Counted from the first letter of the stretch, positions 24,803 through 33,297 are shown. The stretch: 64,000 nt of DNA from Candidatus Salinicoccus stercoripullorum (GCA_019113295.1 DXHR01000018.1:124001-188000), one strand, 5' to 3'. Numbers and translations are program-made. Notes: generated from the sequence alone by a model not told the origin.

Positions 24803-25729
24803 TCATATGAAAATACCGAGTCCGACAGCCGTTGCCATCGCCAGCAAGAGCAGTTTCTTCTCAGCAGAAGTCACCGCCTCCGGATCAGACGGATCCATCT
24901 TCACAATCAGGTAGATCCCGTATGCAACAAGGGTGATCACTACAATGCCGGCAGCCGGACGCGTCAACATCATCAGGAGCGCAAATACGCCGATGAGCAC
25001 AAGATACAATATTGCCGGATAGCGTGCACCCCGCATGCCGAAAATATCCGCCGACCATACGACACTCGTCCTTTTGACCGGGGAGGCCTTCCGGTCTGCC
25101 TCCATATCCGGGATATGATGCACCATCACCCAGCTCATGCACCATAGGGCGTTGATGAATGCGTTCTGCCATCCCCACGCCGGAATAGTCTCCAGCATCA
25201 GCCACGGTGCGGCAAGGCCGAGCAGCAGCATCGAGGGGAACAGGCTCAGCCATTCACCTGCCAGCGGCACATAGGCAAATCTGAACGGCCGGAGTGAATA
25301 CGACGCCGCGCCCCATATGCCGACCACAATGAGTATCGCCAGTTCCATCTGCCCGACAACAGCGAGCAGCACCGCAAGAATCACGAGGGACATTGTAAGT
25401 ATGGAACCGATCTTCCTGAGCTGGCCCACACTCATGACACCCGTCTGAATCACTCTGCTGCCCCCGGACAGCAGCGCCGGGCTGTGCTGGTCGGTGCCTG
25501 ATTCAAAATCGGTGATGTCATTGAATATGTGTGTCAGCGCCCCGTGTATCAGAAAGGCACCCGAGATGAGCAGCACAAGAAGAAGAAGCAGTCTCACTGC
25601 AGAAAATTCATAATGGATAAGAAGCGGCAGCCATGTGGAGATTGCCGTCGCCACACTTGATGTGACCACTGCCACCACCCGCAGGAGCATCCCCATCCCT
25701 TTGAAACTCAAAGTATTCTCTCCGGACAT
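24803..25729 (-). CDS. UbiA-family prenyltransferase
   Basis: This is a 308-residue protein with eight or nine helices. The first Asp-rich motif HIFNDITDFESGTD lies near residues 67-80 and the second, HHIPDMEADRKAS, near residue 205, both expected for Mg-diphosphate binding in UbiA enzymes. Family members prenylate aromatic acceptors (menaquinone, haem O). This one differs from canonical MenA, and no menaquinone gene is adjacent, so the acceptor is unknown. A GRAM-domain gene lies 25 bases upstream in the same direction, probably co-transcribed. Confidence 0.85.
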   Translation of the reverse strand: MSGENTLSFKGMGMLLRVVAVVTSSVATAISTWLPLLIHYEFSAVRLLLLLVLLISGAFLIHGALTHIFNDITDFESGTDQHSPALLSGGSRVIQTGVMSVGQLRKIGSILTMSLVILAVLLAVVGQMELAILIVVGIWGAASYSLRPFRFAYVPLAGEWLSLFPSMLLLGLAAPWLMLETIPAWGWQNAFINALWCMSWVMVHHIPDMEADRKASPVKRTSVVWSADIFGMRGARYPAILYLVLIGVFALLMMLTRPAAGIVVITLVAYGIYLIVKMDPSDPEAVTSAEKKLLLLAMATAVGLGIFI

Positions 25730-25754
25730 ATCATCCAGTCCCTTCTAAACCGAC

Positions 25755-26084
25755 TTATCTTGCAGTCCCGTTTCCGTTAAGTCCTGCCGCTTCATCAATC
25801 ATTTTCTTCCACTTCTTCCTGCCGTTGACGATATATTTCAGCACTTCCCCATCCTTCAGTGTCACCCTGACCTCGTTCGGCAGCGGAATGAAGCCGTATG
25901 CCATCGTTGTACCGATTTCAACATTTTCAATATCCACCAGTTCCACCGTACGCTCCGTCCGGTGAAATGCCGAAAAATTGGGCACATGGTGCAGCACCGT
26001 CTCGGTCAGATACAGTTTTCCCGGAATCGGCCGCAGCCCTTTCCACAGATTTCCGTTGCCGACTTTCAAAGTTCTGGATTCCAT
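25755..26084 (-). CDS. GRAM/PH-like domain protein
   Basis: This is a 109-residue protein that appears to be a single PH-like GRAM domain: GKLYLTETVLHHVPNFSAFH, then RTERTVELVDIENVEIG, and VRVTLKDGEVLKYIV with a Trp in GRKKWKKMI. Such domains bind membrane lipids or protein surfaces. It sits 25 bases upstream of the UbiA prenyltransferase gene, which suggests a functional link at the membrane (inference). GGAGGAAC is 9 bases before the ATG. Confidence 0.75.
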   Translation of the reverse strand: MESRTLKVGNGNLWKGLRPIPGKLYLTETVLHHVPNFSAFHRTERTVELVDIENVEIGTTMAYGFIPLPNEVRVTLKDGEVLKYIVNGRKKWKKMIDEAAGLNGNGTAR

Positions 26085-26121
26085 AAAATAAGTTCCTCCG
26101 AGTCGAAATTAACTTAAACCA

Positions 26122-26151
26122 ATTATACGCACAAAAAGGCCTCCGGCACAA
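26122..26151 (-). promoter_or_regulatory. Promoter of the GRAM-UbiA unit
   Basis: A minus-strand consensus TATAAT (26127-26122) lies 38 bases before the GRAM start, preceded at 18 bases by TTGTGC. The -35 overlaps the terminator of the upstream gene. Confidence 0.5.
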
Positions 26152-26162
26152 CTTCGGCCGGA
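26133..26162 (-). terminator. Terminator of the threonine-synthase-like gene
   Basis: Minus-strand TCCGGC and GCCGGA pair around 9 bases and are followed by GGCCTTTTTG, between the stop at 26182 and the GRAM gene. Confidence 0.6.
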
Positions 26163-26181
26163 TACCGCCCGCCTTTGTCGG

Positions 26182-27282
26182 TCATCCTGATTTGATTCCC
26201 GCCCCGCACAGCGGTATGACGAGTGTTTCATCTTCTTCTATCCCGTATTTCAAATAGCCGGCATAATTCGCTGCGCTGGTGACTTCGACATGGAACCCTT
26301 TTCTGCTCATTTCCCCGCGGGCCTCTGCGATTTCACTTTCCTCCACTGATATGAACTCACCGCCGGTTTCCCTCACCGCTTCTAGTATCTGCTGCGCGCG
26401 GGCCGGAGCCGCAATCGCGATGCCTTCGGCAAGTGTGCCGTTATTCCGGACAGGCGCCGCCACACTCTCTCCGCGTTCGAATGCCCGTGCGAGCGGCGCA
26501 CAATTTGCAGCCTGGACTGCGACGATTTTCGGCAGCCTTTCAATCACCCCGCTGTCCAGCAGCTCTTTGAATCCGTAATATGCGCCGAGCAGCAAAGTGC
26601 CGTTGCCCACGGGGACGATCAGTGTGTCGGGCGCACTGCCGAGTTCTTCGAAAATTTCAAACGCATATGTTTTCGTCCCCTCATAGAAATAGGGATTGTA
26701 TACATGGCTCGCGTAGAACACAGCCTCTCCAGACACCGCCCGCTGTGCGGCTGCAGCAATATCTTCCCGCGTGCCTTCTATCTGTCTGATTTCAGCACCG
26801 TGGGCCTTCACCTGGGCCATTTTCTTTGGTGATGTGACGTCACTCAAATATATATCACAGGCAATGTTGCACCGGGCGGCATAAGCAGCTATGGCGGTGC
26901 CTGCATTCCCGCTGCTGTCAGCGATGACCTTCCCTGCACCGAGTGACTTCGCCTTTGCCATCAGCACCGCCGCTCCGCGGTCCTTGAATGACAATGTCGG
27001 CATCATGTAATCCACTTTTGCATAAGTGCCGTGCCTCGACTCATCCAGCACAATCAATGGTGTCTGTCCCTCGCCCATCGTGACCATCCTCCAGTCCGCA
27101 TGCTCCAGCGGCATGGTTTCTGCATATCTGAATATGGAAGCCGGATATTTTGGCCATGCAGCCGGGTCTGTATCCTTCCTGTCAAAGTCGAGGTCAAGCA
27201 GACCGCCGCAGTCACATTTCCATCTGGACAACGTGATTTCATGCACCAAGCCGCAGCGCGTGCAAATATATCGTTCCCTCAT
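26182..27282 (-). CDS. Threonine-synthase-like PLP enzyme
   Basis: This is a 366-residue fold-type II PLP enzyme resembling threonine synthase. It has an N-terminal zinc-ribbon-like segment YICTRCGLVHEITLSRWKCDCGG (two CxxC/CxC pairs), the PLP lysine in TLSFKDRGAAVLMA near residue 95, the phosphate-binding SSGNAGTAIAAYAA near residue 120, and VPVGNGTLLLGAY near residue 225. The frame continues upstream to 27501, giving a 439-residue fusion, but that extension is a remnant of another gene. ATG 27282 has GGGGGA upstream. Threonine synthase, or a dehydratase or lyase relative, are the options. Confidence 0.8.
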   Translation of the reverse strand: MRERYICTRCGLVHEITLSRWKCDCGGLLDLDFDRKDTDPAAWPKYPASIFRYAETMPLEHADWRMVTMGEGQTPLIVLDESRHGTYAKVDYMMPTLSFKDRGAAVLMAKAKSLGAGKVIADSSGNAGTAIAAYAARCNIACDIYLSDVTSPKKMAQVKAHGAEIRQIEGTREDIAAAAQRAVSGEAVFYASHVYNPYFYEGTKTYAFEIFEELGSAPDTLIVPVGNGTLLLGAYYGFKELLDSGVIERLPKIVAVQAANCAPLARAFERGESVAAPVRNNGTLAEGIAIAAPARAQQILEAVRETGGEFISVEESEIAEARGEMSRKGFHVEVTSAANYAGYLKYGIEEDETLVIPLCGAGIKSG

Positions 27283-27488
27283 TTCAGCTTCCCCCACTTT
27301 CGCAACAGTGACGCCTTTTGCGCCGGCCGACTCCTGCATTTTGGCGAGTGAAGACATTTTGTGCGTCTTCGTATGCGGACGCAGCCTGACTTCATTTCTC
27401 TGTGCAAACCTCTGCATGTTTTCAATATTCTTCTCCATGATACATTGGTCGATCGTAATGCCGGCGTATCCAGTTGCGTGTAATGCAT
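27283..27488 (-). pseudogene. Frameshifted, truncated racemase/D-threonine-aldolase-type gene remnant
   Basis: An ATG at 27488 has a fine ribosome site (TGGAGGAATTTC) and opens MHYTQLDTPAL; then the frame shifts near 27456. The other frame continues with TIDQCIMEKNIENMQRFAQ and VRLRPHTKTHKMSSLAKMQ up to GVTVAKVGEAE. Joined, these give the first ~70 residues of the alanine-racemase-fold family of D-threonine aldolase / D-serine dehydratase (DSD1), including the PLP lysine in THK. The rest is missing; the frame runs directly into the threonine-synthase-like start. A single lost base explains the shift. A sequencing error cannot be excluded. Confidence 0.75.
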
Positions 27489-27799
27489 GAAATTCCTCCA
27501 AATATTAGAATATTCTCTCTTAATTATAAGCAATTCCGTGTGTGTTTGTTAAATGGAGCTTCAACTATACTGAATAAAATATTTTATTCACTGCTTAACA
27601 TAATAAGTAAATTGATGTTTTAACTGTTAAGATAATTTCATAAATATTCCCAATAATATTACATCGAGTTTTCAATCTGATTAACAGCATGTTAAGAATT
27701 GATTGGAGTCTTAAATTAAACTGAAAATATTTGTACAGAGTGTTAACGTGGGGCAGTACCATTTTTTATCAAAACTATAAAGGAGAGACATTACTACCT
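27489..27799. other. AT-rich intergenic region between divergent genes, with a 20-bp palindrome
   Basis: This 311-base stretch is markedly richer in A+T than the rest of the window and has no credible gene. It contains the perfect palindrome TGAATAAAATATTTTATTCA at 27571-27590 and several TTAACA/TGTTAA motifs (near 27595, 27629, 27683 and 27691). It must hold the promoters of both the racemase-remnant/threonine-synthase-like unit and the M15 peptidase. The palindrome may be an operator. Confidence 0.6.
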
Positions 27800-28369
27800 A
27801 TGAGAAACACAATCAAATCATTGTCCGCGGTACTTTTTACATTCGCAGTCGTGCCCTCCATGCTGTTTTTGAGTGCCAATGCGAATACTGCCTCAGCGAA
27901 CGGCACACATAAAGATTCTCTGCCGGAAGAACTGCACCCGTCCATTGAAGCGAACGCTGAAGCGCTGAAGCAGAAAGCTGCCGAGAAAGGGATCGTCATC
28001 CGTTTCACCGAAGGCTTCCGTCCGTTTGAAGACCAGGACGCGCTCTATGAGCAGGGAAGAAGCGGTCCGGGGAATATCATTACTTATGCTAAAGGCGGAG
28101 AATCATACCATAACTACGGACTTGCGGTGGATTATGCAGTGGAGACCGGCAACGGTGACGTCACATGGGACCTCGAATATGATGGAAATGGTAACGGCAA
28201 ACCGGATTGGTTTGAAGTAGGAGATATGGCCAGGGAATTCGGCTTTACGTGGGGTGGAGACTGGGAAGGCTTTAAAGACTACCCTCATCTCCAGATGGAC
28301 TTCGGTCTGTCCCTTTCAGATCTCCAGAACGGCTATCTGCCTGGATACAACTCATACTTCAATTCTTAA
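27800..28369 (+). CDS. Secreted M15-family peptidoglycan peptidase
   Basis: This is a 189-residue exported protein. The signal peptide (basic MRNTIK, hydrophobic core, likely cleavage after SANA or TASA around residue 30) is followed by a single M15 D,D-/L,D-peptidase domain. The zinc and catalytic residues appear in ESYHNYGLAVDYAVE near residues 99-113 and YPHLQMDF near residue 165, with TEGFRPFEDQDALYEQGRSG as the M15 substrate-loop region. Similar enzymes are CwlK and VanY-type peptidases that cut wall stem peptides. No wall-binding domain is present. AAAGGAGAG lies 12 bases before ATG 27800. Confidence 0.85.
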   Translation: MRNTIKSLSAVLFTFAVVPSMLFLSANANTASANGTHKDSLPEELHPSIEANAEALKQKAAEKGIVIRFTEGFRPFEDQDALYEQGRSGPGNIITYAKGGESYHNYGLAVDYAVETGNGDVTWDLEYDGNGNGKPDWFEVGDMAREFGFTWGGDWEGFKDYPHLQMDFGLSLSDLQNGYLPGYNSYFNS

Positions 28370-28381
28370 AAACAACGCTTA

Positions 28382-28415
28382 AGGCTCCCTCAGTCAATTT
28401 GAGGGAGCCTCTTAT
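28382..28415 (+). terminator. Terminator of the M15 peptidase gene
   Basis: AGGCTCCCTCA and TGAGGGAGCCT form an 11-bp stem followed by CTTATT, 13 bases after the stop. Confidence 0.82.
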
Positions 28416-28533
28416 TGCAGCATCGCTTTTCCTGTTTCATAATATTTCTGCCAAACTGATCCATGCACCCTCTTTCCTGAAATCATCCATCATATCCCCT
28501 TCCAGCGATGTTACAGGGCAACTATTATAAAAA

Positions 28534-28563
28534 CGCACCGGTTGCTGAATAAAGACCGGTGCG
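28534..28563 (-). terminator. Terminator of the VLRF1 gene
   Basis: CGCACCGGT and ACCGGTGCG arms around a 12-base loop. On the minus strand they are followed by TTTTTATAATAG, after the stop at 28584. Confidence 0.82.
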
Positions 28564-28583
28564 GCAGCGCTATTCACTTTATT

Positions 28584-29381
28584 TTAGATCAGTGTATCGT
28601 AAACCTCTTTTAGAATTTCATGATTCGGTCTGGAACCCAGGTTTTTGGCGATTGTACCCCGGACATATGATTCGCTCATATGGCTCTCGAGCTCGGCGAC
28701 GGATTCCTTGCTGCCGACGAGATAGGCGCCTTTCAGTTTCCGCTCTTTCAGCTCTTTGGACAGTTCCTGTGCAAGATCCCTGTACCACCGGTTCTGGTTC
28801 TCATCAAAGCGTCTCTGGAATTCATCCTTGCCGCGACCCCTCTCGCCCGGCTGCACAGCTTCCTGGTAATCCACCCAGCTCTGCCGTTCCAGATCCCAGC
28901 TGAAGTATTTCTCGTCCTGGATCGTGCCGAGTTCCGTCTCGATGAAAGTTACATCGGCCTGCTGCACAACGATGATCGCCGTTTCAGGAAATTTCTGCTC
29001 CAGCTCCTCCACCTGCTCTGTATCCGCAGTGTGGTCCCACCGGATGGAAGTCGTCACCGGCACCTGGAGTATCCTTTCACGCCAGAGCTCACCGTCCGCA
29101 GATGCAATGAGGATAAGTCCGCGCTGCATCTCCTTCTGCTTCGCATAAATCTCCGTCTCAGCCTTGTCCAGCAGATTCTGCAATGCTTTCAGCTCTTCCG
29201 GATTATCCTTATTCTTCACCTGTTCCTTCAGTTCCTTCATCCCGTTCTTCAGATGGATTTTCCACTCACCGTTGGCCTGGTTGAGGTCCGTGACGTCGGT
29301 ATTCAAATACAGAGAAAGAATCCCTGTATCATCATTTTTTGCTTTGATCTTCTTAATGTTTTCGACTACAGACATATGCAT
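28584..29381 (-). CDS. VLRF1-family aeRF1-type release-factor-like protein
   Basis: This is a 265-residue protein. The N-terminal part GILSLYLNTDVTDLNQANGEW, the central TAIIVVQQADVTFIETELG, and the C-terminal helix-rich part with LKGAYLVGSKESVAELESH fit bacterial VLRF1 proteins of the aeRF1/Vms1 clade. Relatives release peptides from stalled ribosomes in eukaryotes; in bacteria the role is predicted, not established. It would complement the tmRNA-SmpB rescue system encoded at 45.6 kb. ATG 29381 and ATG 29375 both sit behind GAGGAGG; I keep the first. Confidence 0.78.
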   Translation of the reverse strand: MHMSVVENIKKIKAKNDDTGILSLYLNTDVTDLNQANGEWKIHLKNGMKELKEQVKNKDNPEELKALQNLLDKAETEIYAKQKEMQRGLILIASADGELWRERILQVPVTTSIRWDHTADTEQVEELEQKFPETAIIVVQQADVTFIETELGTIQDEKYFSWDLERQSWVDYQEAVQPGERGRGKDEFQRRFDENQNRWYRDLAQELSKELKERKLKGAYLVGSKESVAELESHMSESYVRGTIAKNLGSRPNHEILKEVYDTLI

Positions 29382-29499
29382 GTTTCCTCCTCTTCGTATT
29401 CACGCAGGGCAGAAGCGGGACAGTTTGCATGAAAAAATCAGCTTTCATATAATCTACCCTCTGTGAACCGGGCAAAACATATACTGCACATCTGCAGCT

Positions 29500-30699
29500 T
29501 CATCCGTTCGTTTTTTGGAGGAGCGCCCTGTCCTTTCTTCCATGCACAAGATGGTACACGACGATGCCGGCCAGGATTACACCCACAAGGGCTGTATACA
29601 TCCCTTTATAGCCGGACAGCGGAACGATATATCCCAGGATGAACGGGCCGACACCGAGGCCAAGATCGAGCGCGATGAAATATGTCGAGTTGGCAAGCCC
29701 CATGCGGTGCGGCGGAGTGACTTTGATGGCAAGTGCCTGGGTGATCGACTGGAAGTTTCCGTAGCCGAGGCCGATCAGTACTGCAGCGAGCAGGAATATC
29801 CAGGACGACGGGGCCACACTCAGCAGCAACATGCCTATGGCGAATAATGAAAGAGCCGGGTAGACGACAATGTTTGCCCCCTTCCTGTCCATCAGCGGGC
29901 CGGTGATGGGACGGGAGAGAAGTATCGAAACTCCGTAGGCGAGGAAGAAGAAACTGCCCGCCTCCACGAGATTGATCTCTGCCGCGTAGCCGGTGACGAA
30001 TGACAGTATCCCTGAATATGCAAACGCGAGGACGAACATTGCAATGGAAACGGGAACCGCCCTGGCTTCATAGAAGTCTGACAGCCGGATCCCTTTCTGC
30101 TCCCCGGCCTCTTCGGGTATTTTGACAACCGGTGCCCTGAGCGCGAGGGAGAGCAGCAGACTGACCACCGACATTACTGTTGAAAAGATGAATATGCTGA
30201 TAAATCCCATGCTGGAAACCATCAGTACTCCGATCAGAGGCCCGATGGCAGTTGCCATGACAACGCTCATGCTGAAATACCCTATGCCTTCACCGTTGCG
30301 GCTTGGCGGGATGACCTGGGCAACTATTGTACCCGTCGCCGTCGTTGCAAGCCCCAGGCCGACACCGTGCAGGAATCTGAGCAGCAGTAACGGATAGAGA
30401 CCGGCGGGGATGAAATATAAAACAGTGAATATCAATACAAGTACCGTCCCGGTCATGAGGATTTTCTTGCTTCCGGCTTTGGCGATCTGCCTGCCCCCGA
30501 TCAGTCGCCCGACAAGCGAACCGATAACGAAAATGCTCGCGGCCAGCCCGGCCATGCTGACCGTCGCACCATATTCCTGTATGGAATAGGTCGCCATTGT
30601 AACCAGCAGCAGATACATCGAAAGCATCAGTGCAAAATTTACCACTGATGCAAATATGAAATCTTTCGTCCATAACTTTTCTTTATTCAATACCGTCAA
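29500..30699 (-). CDS. MFS transporter (multidrug-type)
   Basis: This is a 399-residue major facilitator protein with 12 predicted helices. The loop 2-3 motif GRLIGGRQIAKAGSKKI is near residue 64 and the mirror motif LLSRPITGPLMDRKGAN near residue 258. It resembles Bacillus YwoG-type efflux carriers; the substrate is unknown. The start appears to be TTG 30699, six bases after AAGGTGAT. A palindromic operator overlaps its promoter, so a dedicated repressor (probably MarR or TetR class, not in the window) is likely. Confidence 0.87.
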   Translation of the reverse strand: MTVLNKEKLWTKDFIFASVVNFALMLSMYLLLVTMATYSIQEYGATVSMAGLAASIFVIGSLVGRLIGGRQIAKAGSKKILMTGTVLVLIFTVLYFIPAGLYPLLLLRFLHGVGLGLATTATGTIVAQVIPPSRNGEGIGYFSMSVVMATAIGPLIGVLMVSSMGFISIFIFSTVMSVVSLLLSLALRAPVVKIPEEAGEQKGIRLSDFYEARAVPVSIAMFVLAFAYSGILSFVTGYAAEINLVEAGSFFFLAYGVSILLSRPITGPLMDRKGANIVVYPALSLFAIGMLLLSVAPSSWIFLLAAVLIGLGYGNFQSITQALAIKVTPPHRMGLANSTYFIALDLGLGVGPFILGYIVPLSGYKGMYTALVGVILAGIVVYHLVHGRKDRALLQKTNG

Positions 30700-30730
30700 T
30701 TATGATCACCTTCATACACTTTCAATGATT

Positions 30731-30754
30731 AGTTAGGATACCTAACTGATTATA
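30731..30754 (-). promoter_or_regulatory. Promoter and operator of the MFS gene
   Basis: A minus-strand TATAAT (30754-30749) is followed at once by the palindrome AGTTAGG-TAT-CCTAACT (30747-30731), i.e. over the transcription start. Perfect 7-bp arms with a 3-base spacer suit a dimeric MarR/TetR repressor. Confidence 0.7.
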
Positions 30755-30876
30755 CATCCATCCTCCGGCCTTTGTCCATACCGCATCATTCACAAATTAT
30801 CCATTCCAGCCCTCTCCTGCAACTGTTATAATGAAAAATAGAGCTTTTTTATAAAGAATCGAATGAGGGAATACTC

Positions 30877-31791
30877 TTGAAGAATGGACAGAAAACAGGA
30901 ATGATTTCCGGCTTTTCCGGATTTTTAATCAATATCAAATATTTGCTGAAAGGCAAGGTGCTGTTGGCAAATGTGCTGCCGGTCTTTACTGCCTACTGGC
31001 TGGCTCTTTATTTCAGCGGCGAAGGTTTCATGGACCATATCCCGCTTTTTCTGCTGACAATCACAGGGAGTACGATTGTCATATCCGGCGCACTGATGCT
31101 CAACAACTGGTATGAGGCTGACCTCGACAGGAAGATGGACCGTACGAGAAAACGCCCGACTGTTACAGGGGCATTTTCCCTGGGGTCCGTCCTTTGGGCA
31201 GGAATCATGACATCCGCCATCGGGATGGGCATGATGCTGTTCACGACATTCGAGGCCTTCATCTACTCGTTTCTCGGATGGTTTTTCTATGTCGTCCTCT
31301 ACACATTCTGGTCAAAACGCAAATATACCATAAATACGATCATCGGCAGCATTTCCGGTGCTTTCACGCCGCTTATCGGCTGGGCGGTGATTGCTCCCGC
31401 AACCCATATCATCCCGATTGCCCTCGCTTATCTGCTGTTCATCTGGCAGGTGCCGCATACACTGGCGATTGCTGTCAAAAGGCTTGAAGATTACACACGC
31501 GCCGGCGTACCGATGCTCCCGGTAGTTTCCGGCACGGGGCCGACCATCCGGCAGATGCTGATCTACACGGTCGCACTGCTGCCTTTCCCTTTCCTGCTGC
31601 TCAACAGTCTGGGCGGCATCTTCTTCACCGTTGTGATCGTCATGACCATCGGCTGGATAATACTTGTCGCTTCCGGCCTCAGAACGACAGAGCTCAGAGG
31701 CTGGGCGCAGGCGAACCTGCGCTTTTCCATCATCTACCTTGCAATCATCTCCCTTACGATGATCATACTGACTTCCCCGATATTATATTGA
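30877..31791 (+). CDS. ctaB: Protoheme IX farnesyltransferase (haem O synthase)
   Basis: This is a 304-residue UbiA-family membrane enzyme that farnesylates protoheme to haem O for terminal oxidases. The signature NNWYEADLDRKMDRTRKRPTV (first Asp-rich motif and the haem-type RP) near residues 70-90 and FIWQVPHTLAIAVKRLEDYTRAG near residue 189 are diagnostic (given in parts). The start is TTG 30877 after GAGGGA. It stands alone, not beside ctaA or oxidase genes. A terminator follows. Confidence 0.92.
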   Translation: MKNGQKTGMISGFSGFLINIKYLLKGKVLLANVLPVFTAYWLALYFSGEGFMDHIPLFLLTITGSTIVISGALMLNNWYEADLDRKMDRTRKRPTVTGAFSLGSVLWAGIMTSAIGMGMMLFTTFEAFIYSFLGWFFYVVLYTFWSKRKYTINTIIGSISGAFTPLIGWAVIAPATHIIPIALAYLLFIWQVPHTLAIAVKRLEDYTRAGVPMLPVVSGTGPTIRQMLIYTVALLPFPFLLLNSLGGIFFTVVIVMTIGWIILVASGLRTTELRGWAQANLRFSIIYLAIISLTMIILTSPILY

Positions 31792-31800
31792 TACGACCCG

Positions 31801-31830
31801 AGGGCTTCTCCTGTAGAAGTCCTTTTTCAA
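31801..31830 (+). terminator. Terminator of ctaB
   Basis: GGGCTTCT and AGAAGTCC pair (with one G-T) around CCTGT and are followed by TTTTTC, right after the ctaB stop. Confidence 0.75.
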
Positions 31831-31839
31831 TGCAATAAA

Positions 31840-31868
31840 AAACTCCCGTCCCGGGACCGGGACAGGAG
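31840..31868 (-). terminator. Terminator of the suf operon
   Basis: CTCCCGTCCCGG and CCGGGACAGGAG arms (one mismatch). On the minus strand the hairpin is followed by TTTTTTATTG. Confidence 0.82.
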
Positions 31869-31881
31869 CATGAAAGATATA

Positions 31882-33279
31882 TTAACCGATGGAACCTTCC
31901 ATTTCGAAGGAGATCAGACGGTTCATTTCAACCGCATATTCCATTGGCAGTTCTTTTGTGAACGGTTCGATGAAGCCCATGACAATCATTTCCGTCGCTT
32001 CCTCTTCACCAAGTCCGCGGCTCATCAGATAGAAGAGCTGTTCTTCGGAGACTTTCGAAACTTTCGCTTCGTGCTCGAGCGAGATATTGTCGTTCAGTAT
32101 CTCATTGTACGGAATTGTGTCTGAAGTGGATTCGTTATCCATGATCAGAGTGTCACACTCGATGTTTGAGCGGGCGCCTTCAGCTTTGCGGCCGAAGTGT
32201 ACCTGACCGCGGTAGGATACTTTACCACCGTTTTTGGAGATGGATTTGGAAACGATCGTAGATGAAGTATTCGGTGCAAGGTGGATCATTTTCGCACCTG
32301 CATCCTGGTGCTGTCCTTTACCTGCAAGCGCGATGGAGAGCGTCATTCCGCGTGCACCTTCACCTTTCAGGAATACGGACGGATACTTCATAGTCAGTTT
32401 GGAACCGATGTTGCCGTCAACCCATTCCATCGTACCATTCTCTTCAACAAACGTACGTTTCGTAACAAGGTTGTAGACGTTGTTTGCCCAGTTCTGAATT
32501 GTAGTATAGCGGCAGTAGGCATCTTTCTTAACAATGATCTCAACAATCGCAGAGTGCAGTGAGTTTGTTGTATAGACCGGTGCTGTACAACCTTCTACAT
32601 AGTGGACGCTTGATCCTTCATCACAGATGATGAGCGTACGCTCAAACTGTCCCATGTTTTCAGAGTTGATACGGAAATACGCCTGCAGCGGTGTATCCAG
32701 TTTTACTCCCGGAGGGCAGTAGATGAATGAGCCACCGGACCATACCGCAGAGTTGAGCGCAGCAAATTTGTTGTCTGTTGGCGGAATCACTGTCGCCCAG
32801 TACTCTTTGAACAGATCTTCGTTTTCACGGAGCGCAGAGTCCGTGTCCTTGAAGATTACACCTTTCTCTTCGAGGTCCTGTTCCATGTTGTGGTATACAA
32901 CCTCGGACTCATACTGTGCAGATACACCTGCAAGATATTTTTGTTCAGCTTCAGGGATGCCCAGTTTATCAAATGTACGTTTGATTTCATCTGGCACCTC
33001 GTCCCATGAACGCTCTGCCATTTCTGATGGTTTTACATAGTACGTAATTTCATCAAAATCAAGCTCTGAGAGGTCGCCGCCCCACATTGGCATTGGCATC
33101 TTATAGAAATGTTCCAGGGATTTGAGACGGAAGTCAAGCATCCACTGTGGCTCTTCTTTCATATTGGAAATTTCGCGGACAATATCTTCTGTCAGACCGC
33201 GGTCAGAACGGAAAATCGATACGTCTTCATCATGGAAACCGTATTTGTAATCGCCGACTTCTGGTGCTTTTTTAGCCAT
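31882..33279 (-). CDS. sufB: Fe-S cluster assembly scaffold SufB
   Basis: This is a 465-residue beta-helix scaffold protein of the SufBCD complex on which clusters are built. Typical segments are [21 protein letters not shown] near residues 193-213 (in two parts) and [23 protein letters not shown] [19 protein letters not shown] near residue 240. ATG 33279 follows AGGAG; GTG 33288 is part of the ribosome site. It is the last gene of sufCDSUB. Confidence 0.95.
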   Translation of the reverse strand: MAKKAPEVGDYKYGFHDEDVSIFRSDRGLTEDIVREISNMKEEPQWMLDFRLKSLEHFYKMPMPMWGGDLSELDFDEITYYVKPSEMAERSWDEVPDEIKRTFDKLGIPEAEQKYLAGVSAQYESEVVYHNMEQDLEEKGVIFKDTDSALRENEDLFKEYWATVIPPTDNKFAALNSAVWSGGSFIYCPPGVKLDTPLQAYFRINSENMGQFERTLIICDEGSSVHYVEGCTAPVYTTNSLHSAIVEIIVKKDAYCRYTTIQNWANNVYNLVTKRTFVEENGTMEWVDGNIGSKLTMKYPSVFLKGEGARGMTLSIALAGKGQHQDAGAKMIHLAPNTSSTIVSKSISKNGGKVSYRGQVHFGRKAEGARSNIECDTLIMDNESTSDTIPYNEILNDNISLEHEAKVSKVSEEQLFYLMSRGLGEEEATEMIVMGFIEPFTKELPMEYAVEMNRLISFEMEGSIG

Positions 33280-33297
33280 ATCAATCACTCCTTTTTA

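Noticed and set aside
26182..27501. Genuine 439-residue racemase-threonine synthase fusion enzyme
   Set aside because: The upstream part lacks its true N-terminus because of a frameshift, its only in-frame start is a TTG within a ribosome site, and only about 70 residues of the racemase fold are left. A separate start with its own ribosome site exists at 27282.
27600..27790. WalR (YycF) box upstream of the M15 peptidase
   Set aside because: Several TGTTAA/TGTACA motifs occur, but no pair has the expected TGTWAH-N5-TGTWAH spacing.
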